Source: Heligmosomoides polygyrus polygyrus
Taxonomy: Eukaryota; Nematoda; Chromadorea; Rhabditida; Heligmosomidae
Reading direction: 5' to 3'
DNA length: 64,000 nt
NCBI GenBank assembly: GCA_947396885.1
Contig: OX377204.1
Span: 49,401,139 to 49,465,138, forward strand
The position numbers were made by a program, and so were the translations under genes. Positions within the stretch are counted from its first letter, which is position 1. Every line of letters starts with the position of its first letter. Shown here piece after piece: positions 36,001 to 48,000 of this stretch. The notes below the pieces were generated by a model, which was not told where the DNA came from, did no database searches, and worked only from the letters and a program-made list of their open reading frames with translations.

Positions 36001-39000
36001 GTTACAGATTTGTAGCGCCTAGATCTTAGGGACTGTATCTCCAAGAAGTTTGACTGTAAGTGCTGTTTTAATTGCTGCCTGTTTCTCGCACATGCTTTGT
36101 GCTTAGAATTAGGCAAATAAGAAATCTAGGGATATGCGGATTTCATCAGGATTTCATAGCAATCTCTTCCTTCAAACGCTGACCCAACGGGTTTAAAAAA
36201 GGATGCGAGGTCTAGGTATGAACCAACAGGTCCATATGCCTTAAAAAGCGCGGCGGACAGCGCCGCACCGACCTCGTCGGCTGGCGAACTGTCGTGCTTA
36301 GTGTATAAGGGAGGTTTTTGTGGATGTTGTTTAGGCCCAGACGGCCCTCAGCTGTCATTACGAACTGGCATATTGGCTTGCTTTCTCTCTTTCTTCCACA
36401 AAAACCATTCGTATCTCCCGTCCGACGTGATGGCTTACCAAACCATTACTCAACTGTCGTGTCCACCTTTCCCAAGAATTCTTTCAGCGCCGTTAGATTC
36501 TTCTATTGTACTCGCTGTATTCTCTCACTTCGATGGTTAGTAACTTGGTCCGTCGTAAGCGCCTACTCGTCAGAAAGTACCAACCTGCAACACGACTATC
36601 GTCCAAGTCGTTTAGAATTTCTTTGGGAAATTTCTTCATGTCCTCCATTTAGGTGGACACTTTCATTAAATTTTAGCCGACTACATACCTTGACTGTAAC
36701 ACTCAAGCACCTTCTCAGTTTGTTAAGCATTATACGTTTATCACACATTTAACTTCTTGTCCTTTTTCCTTGCTCGGATTGTTCCGCTGCAAGAGATTTT
36801 TCACTGGTCTTCTGAATTCGCTCTCATATTGCACCATATTGGTTCAAATATAAAATTTGCCTACTCACTGCAAGTGAACGTTTCTTCCCTTCGTGATTTC
36901 TATTAAGTTTGCTGTCAAGAATTTCGAAAATTTTGGATTGCCTCCTACAATTAATCATTATCTGCCTGTTGGCAAGTTAGGGCCGCTTGATGACGCTCAC
37001 CGTCAGTTCCCTTTTCGCGATCAGTTCCAAGAAGCATTTCTCTGTGAGAGTACGACTGTCTCGAAAATGATACTAGAACTAGGTAGACATCTAAGCAGTT
37101 GCGTCATACGAGAGGTGAAACCGCTACTCGCTCGCTTTCCAAGCAATACCGCTCTCCATTAAAACGTGCTGGTTTGGGAGCTTCATAAGAACTGAATCAA
37201 CGGAAAAGACTGGCGCATCCCGTTCACAGAATGGCCTTGGTGTTAGCTGAATGATCGTGCGAAGTCCCTGATTGATTCTCCTGATTCAGTTACAAATCCG
37301 AGAAGGAGACAGATCGCTGTCGGATCGCAATTCTTGGATTGATCAACGCCTTGCTTCGGACGGGACATGCTGAGGTTAGCGATTTCTTCGCCCGTCCAAT
37401 CTCTTTGAGCTCCTAAAACAGCGCCTCAGATTCTCATCGCCACCCTTTGTAAAATCACGTTCGGCGCTTGTTTTCGGCATAGTAATACACTAAGACGGGA
37501 TACGCAGCCGGACGGCCACAAACCATGAATGATTTATGAAGACGTTCGTGGCAGCCGATTTGGCAAGAAGGTCAGCTGTTCTGCACATGCGGTGCATCCC
37601 TCTGTTGTGCTTTAATGAATAAAAGCCTTCCCAGTGAATAAAACCATCGAATGATGATCGTACTTGAGCTATTCAGTTAGTTCAAAAATAACGTCCAACA
37701 TTGCTACTCTCCACTCGATTGCCTATAGCATGAAGATTTTTAAAAAATTTGGAGGGTGTAGTGTATAATTGAAAGCGCATGTTTGGCTCCTGGAAGGCAT
37801 TACATACCTTTTAAAAATAATTGAAATTTCCTCCAATCTTTGGAACGTTCTTTCTGTCTCGCACAGTGCATCCAAAAATACATGTATTACCAACCTCTTC
37901 GCCCAGGTCCAAAATAGAGGAACACTGGAGACGATTCGGTTGATGATCGGCGGTCTCACAGTCAGCCTTCGGCTCACCCCATCCCATACCTTGGCGATCG
38001 GCGTGCCGTCTAACCACCGTGGTAAGGTCCCGTTTATACTTCGTCGCGGCGCGATGCGATGGTCACACAATGAGGCCAAATTGATCGATCGCGTCGCACA
38101 ATCAATATGGCCACTATACATACCGTCGCGTCGCTCGGCGTCAGAAGTATAAACGGGGCTTAACGCCCCCGTCGGCCAAGCTCTTCGTGCACCCTTGATC
38201 TCTGTGTATTGAAGACGCTACCGAAGATCGGAGTCTTTTGAGCAGGCTGTTATGTTAATGTGCACTTGTTTCCGATCGCAAGCCTGTCCAGGTAGGCTCG
38301 CACCAAATCAGAACTTGTTTCTGGGCTCAAGTGGGAGGACTCTCGAAGTGGAGTCATGGCATTTGTAAAACACTCCCAGATAGGAAAGTCTGCGATGGAG
38401 ACGCAGTGCACTAACAAAGGCCAACGATTCGGGCGCTTCCACGGAAAAGTTCTCGCAAAAAGCGGCACGGACTATTTGCAGTCGAGCAATGACAAAGCGT
38501 CAGGAAGGCGCACCTTTGTGGTTCCTGTTTTTCCCCCCGAAAAGAACGCCGCGACGGGCAGCTCTCTTCGCCGCATGCGTTCATCTTCAGGAATGCCTTG
38601 CTTTCCAGCCGGCCGAGCACAACGTTCCGTAACCACTCGGTCCTTATGCGTTCATTTCCCAACACATGTGAACCCTATCTCCAGACTAGTCTGTCAAATG
38701 AAATCAAGGCACGTCCACAAGGCAGCTCTGAAGGCTTCAAAATTATTTTTGGAGCCGATTGCTTGCCCTGGTTTTCACAGCGACTAATCCAAGCGGGGTG
38801 TAGAGGTCGATGGGCACTCTCAAATCGTTCGCTTTCAGTTGTCGCTCGAGTTCAGAGTGCACCTGCGCTGCGAGATGCTCATGCTCGGCGTGGCCCGGGC
38901 TGCGGCTCTGATCCGACCTGAGGCCTCGCATCGCCTTCTCGATCATCTGGACCTCTTCGAAATGATGCGGAAGGAGGACGAGATCGTGCTCTCCGGGTAA

Positions 39001-42000
39001 GCGTCTTCCTGCTACTGTGGATCCTTCGCATCTAACTATGTAACAATTTCCGGCACTCATTAGTTGTAGAGGGTATCGGTTGTATGAAACAGGTGGTTGT
39101 GGTTCCACTACGACTTTTCACTATTCTTCGAGTTCAGAGGTAATTCGGAGGACTCGGGAGCGTCGTCACCAGTGAATCTCGAGAGCGCCAGTGACATTGC
39201 CGAAGCACTTCACTCGAAGCTGAGAAGCTCGCCAGCTCTTCCGCATTTCATGTCTCTTCTGCAGCACCTGTTCATGGTAACTTTCTACCTTTCGAGTTTT
39301 TTCTTCTTTTGAATCTCCCGCAGACGTAACCCTGTCCTTTTCAGTGAATCATTCACATCAATCTCGCTTCGAACATTTCGAATCTTTCAGAACGAAATTT
39401 TACGACTTTTCTTTCTTTCGCTTATTATGCCAGTTTTGCATCTTTTGATCGTCCCAAGTCTTCTAGTTTCTTGTAATTTTAATTGAATTGAGCAGCTGAA
39501 AAGTTCTATATGGCTGCTCTTCTCTAACAAGAGTAGAGTCTGGAGCGCATGTCTGACCGGGGAAAGCGAGTCATGTAAGAAGAATCTCTACCCCTCGTTA
39601 TAAAAATGTGTTTCCTTTGCGATGTCGTTAGACCAAAGCAGTTTCTAGTTCTTGCATTTCAATTGACCGGTGGAGATTTGAGGGCCTGACATCAACGCAA
39701 TTTTCAGGCACTTTCTGTGCGCTTTTTGGCTGTATTCTGTTGAGAGTAACTTTTTGCGACTTGTTCATTGATGACCAGTTTTCAGCCTAAAGGTAAAGAG
39801 AAAGGTATTCAACATAATGATTCATTCAACACCAGTGATGCACAAGCACCAAGTGCATGGAGCAGAAGAACTGGTCACAATACGGGCAGCGTACAAAAAA
39901 CAGGTCCTTCACAGCTTGTTTCCCTCGATGGACTAAGCACTTCGGAGAAATCATTCTGCTCGGATTTTCTAAGAGGCCAGGATGCGACGTCGTATAACCA
40001 TCTTTGAACCAGGCATAAGCAACCAGCTTTTTAACGAGACGATGGCATGGGATTCGGTATACCAGCGACACGACATTCATTCGCATTTCAGAAAATCCGT
40101 CCTTCAGCTACCCGCAACTTCGACACTTATCCAGTCCTTTTTTGCATATCGAAAGGGACACCGTGTACAATGACGTGGGAGTGGAATCGCTTCATGAGCA
40201 ACTTCATGTAACTGAAGAAACCCGCGGCGGTTGGCTGAATATGGCCAGTGGCAGTCGAAGGTACAGTCCGAATACTCAAGGTCCTCGGCGTATAGTAACG
40301 CGAATCGTCACGAGATTCAAGAAGCCGGCCCAAGAGTCTACAATAATAGTAAGCTATCTGGCATCTGTTGAGCGAAGACATGCTAGAAGAAAGAGAGCAT
40401 ACTTTGAGCTATAATAACTCCGAGCGCCCACTGTGTTCAACAGTGTAGCGGGTGAACGCCCGGTGTTATTACTTGTTATTTATTTTATTTTATGCTGTGT
40501 AAGTTTTACGGACAAAACGCTTAGTCCTCGCATTAGTTTATTACAATTTCATACATAAATATTAGGTGCAATGACACCAAAAGTAAAGAGGGCAGGTGTC
40601 AGCCTGACGGCCGAGCACCACCGAGCCCAAACCCCACTGTCAACCCGGGAGGGCGTTTTCCTGTACTCTATGGGTTGCGGGGGCTCTAAGTGGTGGCTTA
40701 ATGGGGGTCCCGATAGCCAGTGGGCAAACTCCCGCACGGGTAGTTTTAATGGGGCCCAATGGCGTCGGGTAAGACAAGGCTAGGCGTTACTGGGTGACCT
40801 AATCAATCTCCCGTGGATTGGCTATCCTTTTCTTCTACCGTAGCCTACGTCCCATCTCCCTGCAGGCTTTCATCCCCTTACAATTTCCTTACATCCACGG
40901 CGGCGAAAGAGACCCGGTCCCCGGGTCCTAGGTTATACGGGATGAGATGAGCGGTTGATAGGGCTAATCGAATGAAAGAGAGATCAGTGTTGTTCCGATA
41001 TGTAGAAGGTCATCGCAGTTGAGTTGTGGTGATGGTGAAAAGGTGTTGAGTCGTCCTGAGTGGCTGTAAGTATAAGTGAGAGCTGTTGCAAGGAACAAAA
41101 ATACAAAACTAAAAAAAACTCACAACCAGTGGTGTTATGTGTGATACCGTAAATAAGAAAGAGAATGGAGATATTGAGGTATTGATAAAAGATATACGGA
41201 ATAATTAGTTTCGCGTAGACTAGTTTTTGTTTCAAATAATATTGTCTTGGAGTTTCGACTGCCATTACCCTTGTCTGTCACAGCTACATGTGCATAGTAT
41301 CATGTGTTCCAATAAAGATAAAGGAATCTCACACAGTATTAGTATGAGACCGAGTAGTGAGATTTATCATGGCGTCACTGTGCGCGCATTAGAGACGTAA
41401 ATAATGCACTTAGATCAAAATCAATGTAGCCCGAGATTAAGGACAGTAACTCGTTAAAAAAACGACAGTTGTCAAAATATGTACATTTGTTAGACACGGT
41501 GTCCTTATCGTCGCATGTGAAGAAAACTTATGGAACTAGTTTCAGTTATATTACACAAAAGGTAGAGTTAAGTAGCGGATGGAGGCCAAAACATGGTGCT
41601 TCGAAGTAAAAGCACTCGTGGTCCGTATAGGTAGAAGTGATGAAGGCTACGAGAAGGAATCCAAAACACTACTCGATATGCATATGCAACTTTCCGGATC
41701 ACAAAACAGCCAACCAGGTGGTGATTTGTTCTTCCCCTGGTGTTGGGATCATGGAACAGGAGCTGGGTTACTTGTTGTTATAGTTGAAACAACTCCTGGT
41801 TGATGTAGAGCTGCTTTTCTCTTCTAGTTGTATAAAAGTAGTGAGTTTTGAATTTGTTGCAAACGTAAAGCCTTGTTTTTGTATATGAAACATGGACACG
41901 AGTTCTCTTACTAAATGCAAAGACTGACAGTGTCGCCTTGGTTTTGTGCTCGAATAGATACTTAACTGCTAACTTATTATGTAATTTGTGAAGCTGTTCC

Positions 42001-45000
42001 ATGAAGGTAGTGTGAACTAGAACGAACGTGACACTATGTCCGTGATGTACCGTTATAAGAGCGTTTTGCGCTCCTATGTTTATCGATCGCTTCCAACTAC
42101 AAGTTTAAATGTCGTTAGTCTGTGGCTGATTACTTGAGTATTTTAGAGCTGTGCTTAATTGCGTGAAATCGCGTTGCGCAGTGACGGCACGATATTGTAA
42201 CGTAGAAAATTTGCAGAAAGTCGTAAAAATAGAGAAGAAAGAGAAAATTAGGTTTCGAAGTCCGCAAAAGGGTGCGGGTTTGTGGCTAGAAGAAACTTTG
42301 CAGCTATTCTCCGTCAGAGTTATACAATTTTACCCTGTTCATGTGGATCGTGCGTTCTCGACGTCCATCGAGAATGGTAATATTGGGACGCTCTATGTCC
42401 ACAATGACAAAGGGACCTTGAAAACGAGATGCTATTTTGTTCCCAATGTCTTGCCGTACCAAAACTTGTTGACCTATTTGCAAATTTGAGGGTTGTGTGC
42501 GGTTCCTCAAATCGTAGGTTGCTGTGCTATCTCCAAATTTGCTTGAGTTGTTTTCCAAATAGCACGAAGCATTGGGGTCAGTTGATTTGCGTAGTCCGTT
42601 TCTGATGCAAATTTGCGAACAGGTAGTTCCAAGGAATTACGGAAGATGTTGAAGGGCTCGTAGCCATGAATCACAGTGTACGGAGAGTGCTTAGTGGTGT
42701 TCTCTGCGCAATTATATGCATGAATAGCTAATAACATAATATTGTCCCATTCATTGTTACGTGTAGCTATGGCCATGGATATAAGTTCTTCAATGGTGCG
42801 ATTTGCGCGCTCGACTTGTCCGTTACTTTCATGATGATACGGAGTGCTAGTTTTATGAGCTATTTTAAGGTTTTTAAGAGTAGAACGGAAAATGTCACTC
42901 ATGAAATTTGAGCCTTGATCGGTTACCAGGAGCGCTGGCGGTCCGAAACGAGACACGAAGCGATTCATGAATGTATTTATTATAGTAAGCGCCTTTTGGT
43001 CTGGTATGGGTTCAGCTACTATATATTCGAGAATGCATCGACAAAAACAATTTTGAACTTGTTACCATCCAGGGTTTGAGGTAGCGGTCCAATCACGTCT
43101 GAGTGGACTCTTTCCCAAGGACGTACTGGCAGGTCAAAATTGCATAACGGTTCGTTGATTCGGTATGCATTGGGGTCTTTACGTTTCTGACATTGGGGGC
43201 ACTGTGATACCACGGCGGTTACATCGTGGGTCATTTTATTCCATATAGCAATTTTCGAAACAGCAGTAAGGGTCTTTCTGACGCCAAGGTGGGCCATTCC
43301 CATTTGGGATGAGTGAATTTGTTTGATCAGAGTAGTTCTAAGGCTGGAGTTGTCGGGCAAGACTATAACGGGATCTTGGTTTATTTTCATGGGGACATAG
43401 TATAGTATATTATTAGCGATGAAATAATTGAAAAATGCGGGGTTATTTGGGTTGGCCTGAAGACTTTCTCTAATGAGAGATGTGCGGGAACAGTTTTTTT
43501 GTTCTTCGCATACTTTATCTAAGGTAAATAGTTGGGATGTGACCGTGTTGATTATACTATATCCGTGTGGTTAATGGGAAGGTGTCTAGAAAGTGCGTCA
43601 CAAACCAAGTTGCTTTTACCGGGCCGATAAGTTATCGTGATATCATATTCCTGTATCGCGATTTGGTATTTGGCGAGTCGACCAGTAAGATCTCTCCTGT
43701 GAAGAAGAGATTTTAATGGCGCGTGGTCTGTTATGACAATTGTTTTCGCGCCGTCAATGTACTAAGGTCGAAATTTTTTGAACTGCGAAAACAAGTCCAA
43801 GCGATGTGTTAACCAGCACTTCCTTTCTTACCAAAAGTAAGAAGAAATGAAGAAAAAATAAGATGACAAAAAATTTGAGATGAAAAAATTTTAAGTGTAA
43901 AGATCACGTTTCCTTTGTCCTTTGTGAAGACTGAGTTGATGCTGGATGAGTCGATTGGCAAGATGTCACAGTAAGTTGCTTTTATAGTTGGTACTATTGT
44001 ACCTCTAAAATTTATTGGGGACGAAACGAAAAGTGAGACAATTCCGGTATAGAATGTGGATAGTAGAATATGAAATGAGAGAACGGTGGAGAGAGAGACA
44101 ACTAGTGTTAATCGTGCTTTGCTTGCTCGGTTTTACTTATTCTTAAACTGTATATTTTCATCGCCTTACTTCAAAATGAATTTTGTTGTGCGCTTCATTA
44201 ACAAATACGACCACAGTACATTTATTAGTAGTACTTTACCGCGAGGGTGGCGTAGCCTGGCCAGGACTCATCGTAACACTGCTCAAATACCGGATTAGAG
44301 GGGTTTTTCTCCCTGTCACACAAATGAACGGAATATATAAACTTTTTGCCTCGCGGAATAGAGGTGGAGCAGCGGTGTGACATTGGCGCTCTCTTTTCTG
44401 TAAGAGAAAAGGAACAATAGATCGCAAAAATAGAAAAACGTGGCGGCATAGTATTCAAATCAGGGGACACGAGAGCATTTTGAGCATAAGCAGAAATTTA
44501 TGAGGTTAGGACAACTTGCTGTGAGATTCAATTCTTGCAAAGTGAACGCCTTTTTTAGATACTGTTACTTCACTAAGTAACAGTATGAAAAAATTATAAG
44601 AAAATATTCTTATGGCCTATATTTTATTAAATTGTGCCGGGCACTTACGCAGTGACACTAGAAGGAAGTGTAAAAAACTCATGCAGCATTAACATCTTTT
44701 TTTAATTAGAGAGAATACAAATAGAGTGGTGGAAGAAAGGACGAGGAAACCGATCAAAAATAGGCAAAATAAACTAATGCGAGCCGGGACCTCCATATAA
44801 TAACTCCGAGCGCCCACTGTGTTCAACAGTGTAGCGGGTGAACGCCCGGTGTTATTACTTGTTATTTATTTTATTTTATGCTGTGTAAGTTTTACGGACA
44901 AAACGCTTAGTCCTCGCATTAGTTTATTACAATTTCATACATAAATATTAGGTGCAATGACACCAAAAGTAAAGAGGGCAGGTGTCAGCCTGACGGCCGA

Positions 45001-48000
45001 GCACCACCGAGCCCAAACCCCACTGTCAACCCGGGAGGGCGTTTTCCTGTACTCTATGGGTTGCGGGGGCTCTAAGTGGTGGCTTAATGGGGGTCCCGAT
45101 AGCCAGTGGGCAAACTCCCGCACGGGTAGTTTTAATAGGGCCCAATGGCGTCGGGTAAGACAAGGCTAGGCGTTACTGGGTGACCTAATCAATCTCCCGT
45201 GGATTGGCTATCCTTTTCTTCTACCGTAGCCCACGTCCCATCTCCCTGCAGGCTTTCATCCCCTTACAATTTCCTTACAGAGCCGTCAAGACATGTGAAT
45301 AACCTGCCACGATGAAAAGTCTATTCGTCTGGAAGATACCGTTTTGTGGCCAAATCGGCCACTTTTATCCTGAAACTGTCCGAAAAGTGTATAGTCTAGG
45401 CTCAAGTTCCAGGTGACAGGCAAAGATAAGGGAAGGAGTGTATTCATCGCAGCTTAGGTCAATTTGCGGGATCCGCGAACCTAATTTCACATTCTAACTA
45501 TCTCTATCACATCCTGGTCTCTTTGAAAATCCGAGCAGGATAAGTCATAGATTCTTCTAACAATATGTATATCCCGCAGACATCTCAGCCCATTTCAGCT
45601 GAATTTCATCCTCAAAAAGCGCTTTCGTCTCGATGGCAGGATCATTATTTTTCTGCAATAAGTGCTACTTGTGATTAGACGAGCTCTAAAATCTCGCATT
45701 AGGAGTAAATCCGTCCGCGATTCCTTTAGGTGGAATCCTTTAACACACAGTGAACGATACTATGAAGTGGCAACATGCCTATCCGTTTCCTAGGTCCCAT
45801 CCGACGAGAAGCATCTGCCACTGTGGCGACTCTTCGATCTCATTCTGCAGCACCTGACCCTCCAGGCCACAGTCCAAGGAATGAACGACGTTCAAGAGGC
45901 CTTCACGTTTGCAATGAGCATGGACGAGATTCTGACGAGGTGAGTGCTGTTGCTTGCAAGCGGCTGACCCGATGGATAAGGTCACAGCATTTGGCCACAG
46001 GTTGCGTACAGAGTGCGACTACGAACGCTTGGAGGGTGAGATGGAGCGCATCAAGGAAGAACTGGACCAAGAACGGATGCGAGCCCTGGAGCTCGACAAT
46101 CGGATCGCTGACCTCAGCGACGGCAGGGACAGCCTTTCCAGCAGGTGCTTAGCCCAACGTCTTTCCTTTGATCGCGGAAGAAGTGGGTTTTGTCTCTTCA
46201 GAATCTCGAGCACCTCGTCGTCCCCTTCGGATCCGTGCCCCTCGGTGTCTCCTCTGCCGCCAGTTTGCCCTCCGGCTGCTGCACCTCCACCGCCTCCTCC
46301 ACCCCTTGGACTGGGGACGATCAAGGCTGACGAGGTGCCCCTTATGCGTATTCGTACAAGCCGAGCATACGGTCTCAAATGTGCTTGTAAAGAAAGACAG
46401 ATTTTCACCAGTTAACAAGCTGCTCTTTTCAGACGCAGAAACGAGTGCCGAAACCTGCAGGACCGTTGAAGTCGTTCAACTGGTTGAAACTAACCGAAGC
46501 CAAGGTGAAGGGAACAGCCTGGGAGTTTATCGAGGATGAGAAAATGTTCAAGCAGGTCAGCTTTATGCTTCGATTGGCTGACCTTATTTCCCGCTTATGG
46601 CTCGAGCAACGATACGGGAAATGCCGACAAAGCTGGCATTCTATGGTGTAAAAGCAAACTGGGAATCCGAAACAGTGCTCCTGTTTCGTTTCAAAATGGT
46701 TATTCATTCAAACCAGCACATGGAAGGCTCGTTGTAAACGCGACTTTGTCTATTTCAGTACGGATGAAGATGCCTTTGCACTTATTACTTTGAGAATAAC
46801 CGCTAAGGATAACCGCTTTTTGTGGTGAGCTTGAGACGTAGGATCTCTTCAATAAGTTACTCATGTGTCATTCTATTCCATCAGGCCAAATCCTGCGAAA
46901 CAAAAGACCTGTTGTGGAAATACGAGAAATACTTACTTTGATACTTTGATGGTCCTTTTGTCGGCTGGAGGTCTTCTCAGCGGGGACCACAACTCTTCCA
47001 GACCGCTCGATCTCTGGCTGCTTGCATCCAGTGAGGCAGGCTCCGCTCTCTGGAAGATCTTGAGAATGAGTCTGCCCATCGCGTTGGCGGTCGTCCCAGT
47101 GGTCTCTTATGGTCTCTTGGGAACCATTCTGTGACACGGAGACCCATCTATCGTTCTTTCGTCGAAGCAGGTGTCCGGCCCAGCGACATTTGGATTTCTT
47201 CATGTTCTGCAGCGGGTCTGCTAATTGCGACTTCTCCCGTAGCTCCGAGCTTCGTAGGCCTTCTTGCCATTGCTGACGAAGGCTTGTCCTCAGAAGACAT
47301 CTCTCCAGTGCACGATGCGTGGTGCTCTGGCGATTGTCTTGTTGTCGGGCCAGGTTTCTGTCGCGTAACACATCGCAGGCGGTACAGAGGCGTTGAATAT
47401 CGAGGCCCTGGGGCTGGCATCCTTAACTTGATCGGTGACTTCGCGAATCGAACTGAAGGCTGCCCATGCTGCGCGTCTCCTGCGGGCGATTTCAGGAGCG
47501 AGGTCGTTATCCATTTTCAGCTCTCTTCCCAGATAGACGTAAAGGGTCGACCTGTTGTAGAGCGACTCCATTTAGCCTTACGAGTCTCGTGTCACACCAC
47601 TGGTTGACCATAAACTGCGTTTTGAACATATTCATGTCCAATCCAATCTTCATACCTACCACATTGAGCTCGTTCAGCATCTCCTCGACTTTTGCTGTGC
47701 TGGTAGAGATGAGAACAATATCGTCGGCGAAGCGAAGGTTGCTGATCCGTTTACCGTCGACAAGGTAGCCTACATCGTCCCAGTTCAAGTCCCTCATGGC
47801 ATCATGAAGTGCCGCTGTGAATAGCTTAGGAGAAATCGTGTCTCCCTGCCGTACTCCTTTCCCGATAGGAATCTTAAGCTTTCGATCGAACAACTGGATG
47901 GTGGTCGATATGTTCGAGAAGCATTCGTCGAGAAGTCGGATGTAGAGCGATGGTATACCAGCGTGCACAAGTGCGTTCAAAACGGCGTTGATTTCCACAG

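Larger units (their letters stand above)
40410..45279 (-). mobile_element. Ty3/gypsy LTR retrotransposon, internally deleted
   Basis: A 4870-bp unit with equal 484-bp LTRs, a 4-bp target duplication, and a TGG-starting primer-site candidate next to the 5' LTR. The internal 3.9 kb contains only the RNase H to integrase part of pol. Gag, protease and most reverse transcriptase are not recognised, so it is defective although the LTRs look young. It lies antisense in a formin intron. Confidence 0.88.

Noticed and set aside
40571..40783. 70-codon frame repeated at 44957-45169
   Set aside because: Both lie inside the two LTRs; the identity comes from the LTR duplication, not from a conserved gene.
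46168..46418. minus and alternative-frame proteins over the proline-rich exon
   Set aside because: They are by-products of the CCT/CCA-rich FH1 exon, which fits the formin in one frame only.
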